A stretch of DNA of 64,000 bases from Edaphobacter lichenicola (GCF_025264645.1 NZ_CP073696.1:2232001-2296000), one strand, 5' to 3'. Shown: positions 8,507-16,993, numbered from the stretch's first letter. Notes: a model not told the origin generated them from the sequence alone. Numbers and translations are program-made.

Positions 8507-8851
8507 GTGGGTGAAAAGGCTGACGTGTGGCAGGGGACGCTGGCGCTGATGGTCTTAAAGACGTTGGAGGGCCTTGGATCTCTGCATGGGTATGGAATCG
8601 CGCGAAGGATTGAGCAAATCAGCGGCGATGTGCTCTCGCTCAACTACGGGACTGTCTATCCGGCTCTGTTGAAGCTGGAGCAGGAGGGGGCGATTGTTTC
8701 GGAGTGGGGCGTGTCAGAGAACAATCGTAAAGCGAAGTTTTACAAGCTGACTCGCGTCGGGCGCAAGCAGTTAGAACAAGAGACCAATAACTGGGAGCAG
8801 ACAACCGCGATCCTGGCGCGGTTTCTTCACGGTACGGAGGATCCGGCATGA
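8507..8851 (+). CDS. PadR family transcriptional regulator
   Basis: This 114-residue winged-helix repressor has the acidobacterial PadR pattern: WQGTLALMVLKTL, HGYGIARRIEQ (recognition helix region), NYGTVYPALLKLEQEG and a C-terminal helix for dimerisation. The start is GTG at 8507, preceded by AGGAG. It overlaps the permease gene as ATGA, which makes the two a tight regulator-transporter pair. PadR-permease pairs of this type occur in many copies in Acidobacteriota (established pattern for the group). The inducer is unknown. Confidence 0.93.
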   Translation: MGEKADVWQGTLALMVLKTLEGLGSLHGYGIARRIEQISGDVLSLNYGTVYPALLKLEQEGAIVSEWGVSENNRKAKFYKLTRVGRKQLEQETNNWEQTTAILARFLHGTEDPA

Positions 8852-11505
8852 AGAAACTACGCGCAGCGTTGCGACGATTGGTTGGGATGTTTTCTGCAGA
8901 ACGACGGGAGCGTGAGTTTGCCAGTGAGATCGAGGGGCATCTTGAGATGCATATCGACGATAACGTGCGCGCAGGCATGACGGCGGAGGAGGCCCGGCGT
9001 TACGCTCTTGTAAAGCTTGGTGGTCTGGAGAAGACACGGCAGGCTTATCACGATCGTGGCAGTGTGCCCTTCTTTGAGACGTTGATGCAAGATCTAAGTT
9101 TTGCGGCGCGGCAACTGTGGAAGAACCCTGGGTTCACTATCACGGCCGTGCTCATGCTTTCGCTTGGGATCGCGGGGAGCGTTGCGATCTTCGCGTTCGT
9201 GGACGCTGCACTGCTGAGGCCGTTACCCTATCCGGAACCCAACGGATTGGTGGATGTGACGGAGAGCGTCGCGATGTTTCCGCATGCCAATCTTTCTTAT
9301 CCCGATTATCTAGATTGGAAGCGAATGAATCGCAGTTTCCGTTCGTTCGACGTCTATCGGGGTACGGGATACCTGTTGAACACGCCCTCGGGGATCGAGC
9401 CGGTGGCGGGAGAGCAGGTGACGGATGGTTTTTTTCATACGCTTGGAATCGCTCCGTTGTTGGGGCGTGATTTTTATTTGGGGGAAGATCTCCTAAGCGC
9501 TCCGCGCACGGTAATTTTGAGTTACTCGGCCTGGCAGAAGAGGTTTAGCGGCAGGAAGGATGTAGTTGGGCAAGCTGTTTCATTGAGCGGTATGCCGTAC
9601 ACGATTGTGGGGGTGATGCCAGACAGCTTTGAGTTTGCGCCACGTAATAATGCCGAGTTTTGGACTACGATGCATGCGAGCTCGGCAAATGGCTGCGATC
9701 TGCGACGTAGCTGCCATGGACTGGTGGGTGTGGCGAGAATGAAGGATGGCGTTACGGTTGCTGCAGCGCTGGCGGATATGAAGGCGATCGCACAACAGCT
9801 GGAGCGTCAGTACCCGGATGACAATCGCGGGCAGGGGGCCGTGGTGCAGCCGCTGTCGGAGTTGGTTGTGGGGGATATTCGCCCGATTCTGCTTCTTCTG
9901 CTCACGGGTGCGGGATTGCTGCTGTTGATCGCATGCGTGAATGTTGCGAGCCTCTTGCTGGTGCGGTCAGAGAGCCGCAGGAAGGAGATTGCAGTGCGGG
10001 GCGCGCTTGGAGCTTCGCCGCTTAGGCTGGCAAGGCAATTTGTAACCGAAGGTGTTCTGCTTGTATTTGGCAGTAATCTGCTTGGGCTGGCTTGTGCATT
10101 TTTTGCTTCTCGGATGTTGCTGCGCCTTATTCCGAAGGACATGGTCGTGCTGCACATGCCATATTTACGGGATCTCGGATTGAACTTTCATGTGATGTGC
10201 TTTGCGGCTGGGATCGCTTTGCTGGCCACTGCAATCTTTTCGCTGACACCGATGGTAAGGCTCTCCTTCGGCGAGGTGCAAGAAGGTTTGACAGAAGGCT
10301 CGCGAGGCTCGTCTGGCGTACTTTGGCGGAAAATCGGAGCGAATCTCACGGTACTGGAGCTTGCGACCGCTACCGTCTTGTTGGTGGGCGCTGGGCTGCT
10401 GGGCAAGAGTTTTTACCATCTGCTGCATGTCGATCTGAACTTCGAGCCGGATCATCTGAGCATTCTCTCTGTTGCTTTACCAGACAAGACTTACGCCAAA
10501 GATGAGCAGATGGTGGCGGCGAGACGGCAGCTTCTGGAGCGGATTTCAGTACTGCCGGGGGTGGTTTCGGCGGCAACGACCAGCACGCTTCCAACCACAT
10601 ACAACGGCAATACGGAGTGGATACGCTTCGTCGGCCGTGAATATAACGGCAAACACAATGAGGTGAATGAGCGTGACGTTACGCCAAACTTCTTCTCAAC
10701 GATGAAGACACGACTCATTCGCGGGCGATTCTTCGTTCCGGATGAGGATGGGACAAAGCCTCGTGTGGTGATTGTTAATCAGGCGTTCGTCAAGCAGTAC
10801 TTTCCTAACCAGGATCCGCTAGGAACGAGGATCGGGGATACCGCGCTGTCGCCGAAGTCGATCAAGGAGATTGTGGGAGTGGTGGACGATCTGCGGGAGG
10901 CTGCTCTCGATGAACCGATATTACCTGCGGTCTATTTCCCCGCAGACCAAAACCCAGAAACCTACTTCAACCTGATTGTTCGCACGACGCAGGATGAGAA
11001 GACTCTGTTGCCTACGCTGGTTGCGACGATCCACCAATTCGACGCGGGGATAGGTACAGCAGATGAAACAACGATGATGATGTATATCAATGAGTCTCAG
11101 ACGGCATATCTCCACCGCTCGTCGGCGTGGCTGGTTGGTGGATTTGCGGCGATTGCTTTGCCGCTGGGGATGATTGGGTTGTATGGGGTGATCGCTTACT
11201 CGGTGAGCCAGAGGACGAGGGAGATCGGCGTGCGGATGGCGTTGGGAGCGCAGAGGGAAATAGTACAGCGCATGGTGCTGAAGGAGGGTGGACGGTTGGC
11301 AGTTGTGGGGATTGTGGTCGGGCTGGTGTGCTCGCTAGCGGCGACGCTGCTCCTGCGAAGTGTGCTGTTCGGGGTGCAAACGTGGGATCTGGGAACGCTG
11401 GGCGGAGTGGCTCTGTTGCTCGCTATTGCGGCTTTGCTGGCCAGTTATGTGCCGGCGCGGAGGGCGGCGTCGATCGATCCAATGGAGGCGCTGCGGTCTG
11501 AGTGA
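8848..11505 (+). CDS. MacB/FtsX-type ABC transporter permease (acidobacterial long form)
   Basis: This 885-residue permease has an N-terminal region of about 85 residues found in acidobacterial permeases (EIEGHLEMHIDDNVRAGMT, LVKLGGLEKTRQ). A membrane helix follows near residue 100, then a large periplasmic MacB-type domain, three central helices (about 345-470), a second periplasmic domain and three C-terminal helices with the FtsX signature TREIGVRMALGAQ. It thus looks like two FtsX-type units in one chain. No ATPase gene is adjacent. MacB-like systems couple ATP hydrolysis to periplasmic events or export; the substrate is not deducible. PadR probably controls it. Confidence 0.93.
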   Translation: MKKLRAALRRLVGMFSAERREREFASEIEGHLEMHIDDNVRAGMTAEEARRYALVKLGGLEKTRQAYHDRGSVPFFETLMQDLSFAARQLWKNPGFTITAVLMLSLGIAGSVAIFAFVDAALLRPLPYPEPNGLVDVTESVAMFPHANLSYPDYLDWKRMNRSFRSFDVYRGTGYLLNTPSGIEPVAGEQVTDGFFHTLGIAPLLGRDFYLGEDLLSAPRTVILSYSAWQKRFSGRKDVVGQAVSLSGMPYTIVGVMPDSFEFAPRNNAEFWTTMHASSANGCDLRRSCHGLVGVARMKDGVTVAAALADMKAIAQQLERQYPDDNRGQGAVVQPLSELVVGDIRPILLLLLTGAGLLLLIACVNVASLLLVRSESRRKEIAVRGALGASPLRLARQFVTEGVLLVFGSNLLGLACAFFASRMLLRLIPKDMVVLHMPYLRDLGLNFHVMCFAAGIALLATAIFSLTPMVRLSFGEVQEGLTEGSRGSSGVLWRKIGANLTVLELATATVLLVGAGLLGKSFYHLLHVDLNFEPDHLSILSVALPDKTYAKDEQMVAARRQLLERISVLPGVVSAATTSTLPTTYNGNTEWIRFVGREYNGKHNEVNERDVTPNFFSTMKTRLIRGRFFVPDEDGTKPRVVIVNQAFVKQYFPNQDPLGTRIGDTALSPKSIKEIVGVVDDLREAALDEPILPAVYFPADQNPETYFNLIVRTTQDEKTLLPTLVATIHQFDAGIGTADETTMMMYINESQTAYLHRSSAWLVGGFAAIALPLGMIGLYGVIAYSVSQRTREIGVRMALGAQREIVQRMVLKEGGRLAVVGIVVGLVCSLAATLLLRSVLFGVQTWDLGTLGGVALLLAIAALLASYVPARRAASIDPMEALRSE

Positions 11506-11651
11506 ATGAAGGTATACTGTCTGGCAGGACGGTATTCCCATCAACTCTCGATGCGATTTAATGTGTACGACTGTTTGACACGAAGGATCTGTGAATCATT
11601 ATGCGGCTAGCACCCCAGGCCCGAGCAGTAGCAAGGTGAACGTCTATCAAC

Positions 11652-12833
11652 CTAATCAGACGGTCGTCCATGGAAGTACCAGTTTGACCAGACACGAGTT
11701 TCCGTGGTGTACCACATCTGCCACAGGTCTCCGTCATCGCTCGCGACAAAGAGCTCTACGTTGCCCGTAGTTCTACTGATACCGCTAGAGTATTGGGAGC
11801 AAGAACCTGGACTCCGGGGGTCCACCCCACGTATTCCCAAGGATTGGAGTTCTGCGTACCGTCATACACGCTTCGCCATAACGCACCAGGACCATCAAGC
11901 GTAAACAACATGAAATAGTTACCCAGGGCTACAACGATCGTTGCAGGTTGAAAGTCGAATGTGCCCTCGGGAGGAGGAGGCAAGAGATGGGCTGGTTCCC
12001 ACAGGTACTCTGGATCTCTCCCACGCGGAACCTTAAACGGCAGCCGTCGCTTCACCCAAAGCTGCTCCGAATCAGTAAGAAACATATACAAAACTTCGCC
12101 GCATTGGTACAAGCCGAAAGGCCATCCTTCAACATCGAGGGGAATATTGGACCAGCCTACGCTGGCTGAATTCTCCGCTACGCTGACCATCTCTTCCCAT
12201 GCCCTCATCTACCACGCCTGAGGTGTTGCAAATCTCCCATTGAGCCTCCGAATTCTTAGCTGCCGAAATTCCTCCGATGGTCTGAAGGGGCTCAGGCGCC
12301 TGAAGCACCCGATATGCATTGTCAGTAGTGGGAACGATTCCCATAACTTTAGCAAAGTCTATTAGAACAATGTGCGTGAGGTCTGACGACAGATACATGA
12401 TGTAGGACTCTGTGGCAAGGATGTTCTCTGGCTGGTTCGTAGGCATAGGCGGTTTCAGCACTGGTCCGGAAACACCCCAAGCTGGTGCGCCGAGATAAAG
12501 TTGCCCGTCGACCCCTATTACTGCTGCATATCCTATCGATTTTTGAGGATTCTGATAGGTTGCTGCCGACATGAGACCGCCGACAGATGCCCATCTGCCA
12601 TCAGGATCTGTTGGCTCGAATGCAGTCCAGTTTCCCGTTGGTTCCTGTCTCTTGTCATATATGGTGGCAACTGCGGAAACGAAAACACATCCCGTGCATG
12701 ACACCACTGCGACTGTATTTGTATTCCCATAACAAACCTCTGAATGAGATCGACCCCCTTTGATGGAGGTGCGCTTTACCGGGAAGGCATGTCTCAGGGC
12801 CGAGTAGCAAAAGATGAACCTTCGAATGCACAC
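11652..12833 (-). pseudogene. Broken beta-propeller-like protein gene
   Basis: Three successive minus-strand frames together encode a repetitive, tryptophan-rich beta protein. The first runs 12833 to about 12205, the second about 12208 to 11780, the third about 11790 to 11652. Repeated units end in patterns such as DGQLYLGAPAW, SEQLWVKRR and DGDLWQMWY, typical of propeller blades in lectin-like or WD-like secreted proteins. Two frameshifts, near 12200 and 11785, separate the pieces. The N-terminal segment starts inside a blade with no convincing start codon or signal peptide, so the gene is probably truncated too. I infer a decayed gene; two sequencing errors are the alternative. Confidence 0.6.
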
Positions 12834-12906
12834 GAAAGCGGTCTGCCGACTAGCGTGCTCTCAGTCTGCCTGCTGAGGCTGTGGAACACGGGCAACGTAC
12901 CTCTCT

Positions 12907-13023
12907 GTGAAGACGGAAAAGATCGACCTAGGACACAGTTCTGCCGACCGGCACTCCTTCAATTTGCTCTTCAATCGACTAGTCATGCACTCGAATATCT
13001 GTCCGAAGTGCAACGAATCGTAA
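12907..13023 (+). pseudogene. C-terminal remnant of MPAC/CNE small-protein family
   Basis: From a GTG at 12907 a 38-residue frame contains LGHSSADRHSFNLLFNRLV and ends HSNICPKCNES. It matches the C-terminal half of the small proteins at 17920-18141 and 15839-16060 (LGHxRTS then HxxxCxxCNE). The N-terminal half with the MPAC motif is missing; an in-frame stop lies upstream. It is on the opposite strand from the main cluster and at its edge, so it looks like a displaced, shortened copy. Confidence 0.6.
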
Positions 13024-13069
13024 TTCTGAGGAGAACGATGAAACGCAGCAAAGCATCGCAACGCATCTG

Positions 13070-13279
13070 ATGACAGAGGAGCAAGTGAAGAGACTGCTTC
13101 AAGCGTTGGCATCGCGGCATCTGACAGACAACGAGATCGTAGGCGCATACGCGAAAGGTGGAACGCGCATAGCGAATTGTTTGCTAGACGTTCATGTAGA
13201 TCAGCAGCATGAGAAGCGGCGAGCGGTGTTTATGTGCGGTGACAATCCCTACTACGCTGCCACGCCCGAAGACCTGTGA
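13070..13279 (+). CDS. Small hypothetical protein, 69 residues
   Basis: An unrecognised soluble 69-residue protein with an N-terminal helix (EEQVKRLLQALASRHL) and a beta-like C-terminal half (CLLDVHVDQQ, RRAVFMCGDN). Its ATG overlaps by one base (TGATG) the stop of a ten-codon ORF at 13038-13070 that has its own strong ribosome site (TGAGGAG), so it may be translated by reinitiation. It follows the CNE-family remnant, and probably belonged to the same neighbourhood. Function unknown. Confidence 0.5.
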   Translation: MTEEQVKRLLQALASRHLTDNEIVGAYAKGGTRIANCLLDVHVDQQHEKRRAVFMCGDNPYYAATPEDL

Positions 13280-13416
13280 GTACACAGGCATCGTGCTTTC
13301 GCCATTATGCAGACAGGCTAGCAGGGGCGAGCGCAGATTCCGTCTAGACGCACCATAGACCAAATGGCATACTCAAATTCAGTCCATCGAGATCTCCGCC
13401 GACAGTGGAGTAGCTA

Positions 13417-14070
13417 TTGAAGCGTACAAGAGCCTTCTTTCGGAAGTTTCGCTCCCAGTTGCTTATGTGCCTTTTCGTCGCGCTTCTGGTAGCCTCGCCC
13501 GTGGCCGACTCTCATCCCTTCATTGGTTTTGCCATGGCCGTTTTGTTGGAAACGGCCCTCCTTGCAGGCTGTAGCTATATGGCCAGCGGGCCTATCCTTC
13601 GCTTTGTCATCTATCCTCTCGCAGTTCTCTGGATCCTTGCGCATATTGCCCAGATGCAATTCGGCGAACGCTGGCACGTCTCGCCCTATATCGGTTTCGC
13701 CCTTTCTTGTTCCATCGTCTGGGGCATCCTGTCGCGGTTCAACCATAAGACCCGGGTCGCTGCCAGTGCCATTTCCGAAGCTGTCATCAGCTACCTTGTC
13801 ATCGCTGTCGCCTTCTCGCAACTCTACTGGATCCTTGATCACCACTTCATCAACTGCTTCAACTTCCCCGTACCCCAAAACCAGCAAAGCGAGTACCTGT
13901 ACTTCTCGCTTTCCACCCTCACCACCGTTGGCTATGGCGATGTCCAGCCTGTCAATCATTACGTCCGCTTCATTGCCGCATTTGAGGCTGTCATCGGTGT
14001 CTTTTACGTCGCCGTCGTCATCTCTCGCCTCGTCGCAGGCTACAGGGTCAACGACAACGGCATTACCTAA
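13417..14070 (+). CDS. Two-pore-type potassium channel-like membrane protein
   Basis: The protein has about five or six hydrophobic helices and, near residue 170, the potassium selectivity filter TTVGYGD followed by a final pore helix. The family conducts K+ passively across the inner membrane. Start is TTG at 13417, supported by GGAG six bases upstream. At 217 residues it lacks a C-terminal RCK/TrkA-N regulatory domain. It is on the plus strand, pointing toward the convergent small-gene run. Confidence 0.88.
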   Translation: MKRTRAFFRKFRSQLLMCLFVALLVASPVADSHPFIGFAMAVLLETALLAGCSYMASGPILRFVIYPLAVLWILAHIAQMQFGERWHVSPYIGFALSCSIVWGILSRFNHKTRVAASAISEAVISYLVIAVAFSQLYWILDHHFINCFNFPVPQNQQSEYLYFSLSTLTTVGYGDVQPVNHYVRFIAAFEAVIGVFYVAVVISRLVAGYRVNDNGIT

Positions 14071-14127
14071 AATGAAGTGTGAAAATCAGCCGACAGCTCA
14101 TTAAATTTTATGTGTTCCGGTCGGCGT

Positions 14128-14340
14128 TCAACCCTTTTGTTCAGTCCAATTGTGGCGATCTATCTGAGATTTGCGTTGGAGTATTAGTTGCCGATGTTGC
14201 TCCTGTTCATGCCTCATAGCGGCGTATTCATCACCAGTGGTTGATTCATCGCATTCGTTAATCTTGTTCTGCAACGCGTCGATTTCACGTTCAGAAGAGT
14301 GAATCTGGTCCATTGATTCGGTGTGGTTTGGGTCAAACAT
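14128..14340 (-). CDS. Small coiled-coil protein, 70 residues
   Basis: An unrecognised, highly charged helical protein (heptad-like SSEREIDALQNKINECDE and a second helix rich in Q, H and R). It has a very strong ribosome site, AGGAGG, 8 bases before the ATG, so it is very likely expressed. It is the last gene of the minus-strand small-gene run. No membrane segment or metal motif. Function unknown. Confidence 0.7.
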   Translation of the reverse strand: MFDPNHTESMDQIHSSEREIDALQNKINECDESTTGDEYAAMRHEQEQHRQLILQRKSQIDRHNWTEQKG

Positions 14341-14355
14341 TGTAATAACCTCCTG

Positions 14356-14709
14356 TCACGTGGCTTTTGAATTCCCTGGGAGTCGCTTTACGACCATCGA
14401 ACTGTGGCACTCTTTGCACTTTTGATCGCGCGTGTTTTCGGGGTTATCTTCCACAGCCTTTGACTTTCCACAATTCACGCATGTAAGGATAATCTCAGAC
14501 ATATGAGCCTCCCGCAACTCAAACAAAAGCCGGTTGGTTTCTCTCAGACTTACTCGTCTATCGTTATCAAGATGCCGTAATTCCGTCGTTGCGGACGGCT
14601 CAGTGGAACCGCGCCTTTCAACAGCTAACGTCTCTTTGACGAGGTCTCGGTATCTGGTCTCGGATGCTAAGAGATCCGATTCCAATTCGGTGCATGATTT
14701 GTGTTTCAT
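14356..14709 (-). CDS. Small protein with C-terminal zinc ribbon
   Basis: The 117-residue version starts at ATG 14709; a TTG at 14802 would add a proline/serine-rich stretch and is less likely. The first half is predicted helical (ELESDLLASETRYRDLV) and the last 45 residues contain two Cys pairs, CVNCGK and CKECHSS, about 18 residues apart, forming a zinc-ribbon-like unit. An internal ATG (MSEIILTCVNC) could yield the ribbon alone. The helix-plus-ribbon form is common for nucleic-acid or regulator-binding proteins; the function here is unknown. Confidence 0.6.
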   Translation of the reverse strand: MKHKSCTELESDLLASETRYRDLVKETLAVERRGSTEPSATTELRHLDNDRRVSLRETNRLLFELREAHMSEIILTCVNCGKSKAVEDNPENTRDQKCKECHSSMVVKRLPGNSKAT

Positions 14710-14825
14710 CTGAGGGACTGGGGTGGGCGTGCTCGGGAGTGGCGTACGGATCGATACCTGCGGCTCACTTCCACGTGCTGCGCTATGGGATGCAGTCGAC
14801 AATATCCCAGGTTTTCTTATTGGTC

Positions 14826-15149
14826 TTACTCTTGAGCTTCAGCCCAGCCACGCTGCCAAGCATGGCTCTTAGTGTCGTCATTCTGCCCGCCACTCTGACC
14901 ACACTCAAATCCTTTATCGTAGTCGGCAATCTCGTCGTCTGTTCGTTGATGCAACATGAATGGCTCTGTCTCCGAATTCACATCTGCCGCAGCTTCCCCA
15001 CTGAGGCCACCTTCGGTGTAAGCCTCTTTGCTGCTTTTTTGGCTGATGATTTCATCCGGCACCGGCTTGACCCCGGTAACGACTGGATCGCTTACACTCA
15101 CAGTGTTCGGTGGCATTGGATTTTGGCTATCATCTAGTGGGGTTGTCAT
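14826..15149 (-). CDS. Small protein with ribosome modulation factor-like C-terminus
   Basis: The N-terminal part is disordered and acidic (residues 1-75). The C-terminus carries DEIADYDKGFECGQSGG and then WQRGWAEAQE, a GFxxG...WxxGW spacing like that of ribosome modulation factor and CrpP-type proteins. A paralogue lies at 47373-47591. I choose ATG 15149 because GAGG precedes it at proper distance and because the same start context (AACGAGGT, TGA, ATG) is conserved in the paralogue. RMF dimerises ribosomes in starved cells; transferring that role to this protein is inference. The upstream frame extends to 15191 without a better start. Confidence 0.6.
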   Translation of the reverse strand: MTTPLDDSQNPMPPNTVSVSDPVVTGVKPVPDEIISQKSSKEAYTEGGLSGEAAADVNSETEPFMLHQRTDDEIADYDKGFECGQSGGQNDDTKSHAWQRGWAEAQE

Positions 15150-15150
15150 C

Positions 15151-15222
15151 TCAGACCTCGTTACAGGAATCACAGTCCTCTCGGGAGCCATGCGTTCTCT
15201 GCTCAGATGCAGCCCGAACCAC
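15151..15222 (-). pseudogene. C-terminal remnant of CNE family directly before RMF-like gene
   Basis: A minus-strand frame ends HGSREDCDSCNEV and stop, matching the C-terminus of the CNE small-protein family. The rest of that protein is absent; only about 23 codons are open. Its end overlaps the ribosome site of the RMF-like gene that follows one base after the stop. In the second locus (47593-47808) a full-length family member occupies exactly this position. Confidence 0.55.
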
Positions 15223-15231
15223 TATTGTTGG

Positions 15232-15516
15232 TTATGCGAACCGACGCCAGTCCTCAACGAACCCCAAAATTTTGATCTGGTCGGAGTCCAACTCGATGGC
15301 GTCACAGCAGACATCCAAACCGTCATCGACCCAAGCTTTTGACGCAGTGCTGCTCAGCTCGTGGATATCTTTCTCTCCAATTGCCGCGAGGCGAGCAGCC
15401 ACAGTCAGCACGTGAGGATTTAGATGGATAGCGACCAATACAGGAGTGCCTTCTGTCGAAGCGGTGACTTTCAGATAGACATCTGTGGTTTTTATGAATG
15501 CAAGCCTATAGATCAT
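15232..15516 (-). CDS. YRLxF-family small protein, copy 2
   Basis: A 94-residue protein starting MIYRLAFIKTTDVYLKVTAS, with a conserved C-terminal half (DGLDVCCDAIELDSDQ, then FVEDWRRFA). It is paralogous to 17614-17898 (closely) and 24562-24858 (distantly). No signal peptide or membrane helix. The double cysteine and acidic C-terminus are conserved between copies. Its ATG at 15516 overlaps the preceding stop as ATGA. I know no function for the family. Confidence 0.7.
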   Translation of the reverse strand: MIYRLAFIKTTDVYLKVTASTEGTPVLVAIHLNPHVLTVAARLAAIGEKDIHELSSTASKAWVDDGLDVCCDAIELDSDQIKILGFVEDWRRFA

Positions 15517-15713
15517 CTGGAACTGCTCAAGGATGCGCGCACCGAGCGCTGGGACAGCGCAGATGAAGCGCAAACATGATCGTTCTCAATCTCTTCTATT
15601 TCTACTTCCAACTTATTCGCGGCTATCGTTTGAAAGCAGCGCACACAAATCGAATTCCAAGTACCATCGACATTGAGTTTTCTGGGAAAGCGTGGGAGAG
15701 AAAGCTGTGCCAT
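15513..15713 (-). CDS. Small CxxC protein, 66 residues
   Basis: The protein has the pattern DGTWNSICVRCFQTIA followed by a helix and ENDHVC, giving a CxxC pair and an H-x-C pair that may bind zinc. Similar GTW-S-IC-xx-CF proteins are, as I recall, common uncharacterised small proteins in Acidobacteriota. ATG 15713 has GGAGG eight bases upstream, which decides the start over the longer frame from 15752. It is coupled by ATGA overlap to the YRLxF copy 2 gene. Confidence 0.65.
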   Translation of the reverse strand: MAQLSLPRFPRKLNVDGTWNSICVRCFQTIAANKLEVEIEEIENDHVCASSALSQRSVRASLSSSR

Positions 15714-15838
15714 TATTCGGACCTCCGACCGAAAAGCATAAATGAATCCCAAAAAGAATTGCGTCGGTTAGCAGACATTGCGGAATGCTTTTTCATCTCA
15801 GAAAAACTGAAGTATTCTTTTCATTGCCCGATTCCTAC

Positions 15839-16060
15839 TCAGACCTCATTGCATTTGGCACACTTGTCGCCATGCTTCACCATTGCGTTATATGTCCACA
15901 GAAGATCGGCACGGCTCGTGCTCGTTCTGCCATGACCCAACGTGTTCACGCACTCACCAGCGGCTTCCAGGAACCTTCGTGCAAGCTCCATTCCTTCATC
16001 ACACGCTGGCATGTTCTCTATATCCCAAAGGGATAGTAGGGCATCGTTTTGTATTGGCAT
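15839..16060 (-). CDS. MPAC/CNE-family small protein, copy 2
   Basis: This 73-residue soluble protein begins MPIQNDALLSLW and has the family core NMPACDEGMELARRFL, the segment LGHGRTSTSRADLLW and the C-terminus KHGDKCAKCNEV. Predicted structure is mainly helical, and the C-terminal HxxxCxxC may bind zinc together with the MPAC cysteine. A GGAGG sequence lies 5 bases before the ATG. The DNA is clearly similar to 17920-18141 along its whole length, indicating a fairly recent duplication. Other members: 16655-16993, 47593-47808, and remnants at 12907 and 15151. Function unknown. Confidence 0.75.
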   Translation of the reverse strand: MPIQNDALLSLWDIENMPACDEGMELARRFLEAAGECVNTLGHGRTSTSRADLLWTYNAMVKHGDKCAKCNEV

Positions 16061-16075
16061 TGATCCCTCCGTTCT

Positions 16076-16210
16076 TCATCGACCTTCTAGGAATTTGACT
16101 ACCCTCGACAGAACTCCGTCGTTCTTTTTTACGTCCTCTGCTTCAAGTTCCTTCATTCGCGTGTTGTACTGGCGCATCTCTTTCATGTAGGGGCTATTTC
16201 GCGGGACCAT
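16076..16210 (-). CDS. Short helical protein, truncated copy of 16993-17217
   Basis: A 44-residue frame from ATG 16210 contains MKEMRQYNTRMKELEAEDV and matches the C-terminal half of the coiled-coil protein at 16993-17217 (shared RMKELEAED core). The N-terminal 35 residues of the longer copy are missing. It stands 16 bases before an MPAC/CNE gene, just as the longer copy does, so the two-gene module is duplicated. It may be a shortened functional gene or a remnant. Confidence 0.5.
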   Translation of the reverse strand: MVPRNSPYMKEMRQYNTRMKELEAEDVKKNDGVLSRVVKFLEGR

Positions 16211-16273
16211 ACGTTTAGAAATAGAGCGCAGTAACGTTTAGCAAATTCATTTATTCAGGGTTGGCGAAAAAAC

Positions 16274-16765
16274 ATGGTTCGATATGCGACGACGGATGAT
16301 TCTGGACAGATCTGCGATATTTATAATCACTACATTTCAAAAACGCTGATCACATTTGAAGAGCAACCGGTCCCTCCCGAGGACATGGTGCAACGTATAC
16401 AGGAAACTCTACAAAGTCTGCCTTGGCTCGTTTGGGAAGAGGAACAGCAGCTGCTGGGGTACGCTTATGCAAGCAAGTGGAAAGGCCGGTGCGCCTATCG
16501 TTACTCCGTCGAGTCCACGATCTATCTGCATTCCGATTCGGTTGGAAAACGGATCGGCTCTCAACTCTACAGTGCGCTGCTGACCGACCTTCGTCAGCGA
16601 CAGTTCCATACCGTCATCGGTGGTATAGCACTTCCGAATGAAGCCAGCGTAGCGCTACATGAGAAGTTTGGATTCGAGAAAATTGCTCATTTCAGGGAGG
16701 TTGGTAAGAAATTCGACCACTGGATAGACGTTGGGTACTGGCAACTCATTCTGTTGAACGGCTGA
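16274..16765 (+). CDS. GNAT N-acetyltransferase, phosphinothricin-acetyltransferase-like
   Basis: A 163-residue GCN5-related N-acetyltransferase. The start VRYATTDDSGQICDIYNHYI and EEQPVPPEDM match the phosphinothricin/methionine-sulfone acetyltransferase group. The acetyl-CoA loop is SVGKRIGSQLYSALL and the last conserved segment is NEASVALHEKFGFEKIAHFREVGKKF. Such enzymes acetylate the amino group of glutamine-synthetase inhibitors or amino acid analogues in the cytoplasm. It is the only plus-strand gene inside the minus-strand small-gene run, lying between two copies of a duplicated two-gene module. Confidence 0.92.
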   Translation: MVRYATTDDSGQICDIYNHYISKTLITFEEQPVPPEDMVQRIQETLQSLPWLVWEEEQQLLGYAYASKWKGRCAYRYSVESTIYLHSDSVGKRIGSQLYSALLTDLRQRQFHTVIGGIALPNEASVALHEKFGFEKIAHFREVGKKFDHWIDVGYWQLILLNG

Positions 16766-16993
16766 AGTCCGCGCCGCTTCGAGAAAGTCAGTCGTGATGA
16801 TGGTCAACGGAGGAGTCGTTTCACAGCTTTCGAATTGTGGGTGGACCTGGCGCGAACGATTGAACTCAGCCGAGTCTCCACTTTCTACTGCCTCCACACA
16901 GCTTGTCAGGAATTCCAGAGCCAGCACCATTCCCTGATCACATGCAGGGAGTTCGTCAGTCTTCCAAAGACTCATTAGGGCAGCGGCATCCAT
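16655..16993 (-). CDS. Divergent MPAC-family small protein with altered C-terminus
   Basis: The N-terminal 40 residues (ALMSLWKTDELPACDQGM, then VLALEFLTSCVEAVE) match the MPAC/CNE family, but the C-terminal CxxCNE is absent. The frame then runs on into 110 bases antisense to the GNAT gene, which probably is not functional family sequence. The ATG at 16993 overlaps the upstream stop as TGATG. It is likely a copy whose 3' end was replaced when the GNAT gene arrived (inference); the true functional end is uncertain. Confidence 0.5.
   Translation of the reverse strand: MDAAALMSLWKTDELPACDQGMVLALEFLTSCVEAVESGDSAEFNRSRQVHPQFESCETTPPLTIITTDFLEAARTSAVQQNELPVPNVYPVVEFLTNLPEMSNFLESKLLM

Noticed and set aside
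12744..13070. 108-codon plus-strand frame
   Set aside because: Composition is irregular, no ribosome site, and it runs across the CNE-family remnant in another frame, which has recognisable protein similarity.
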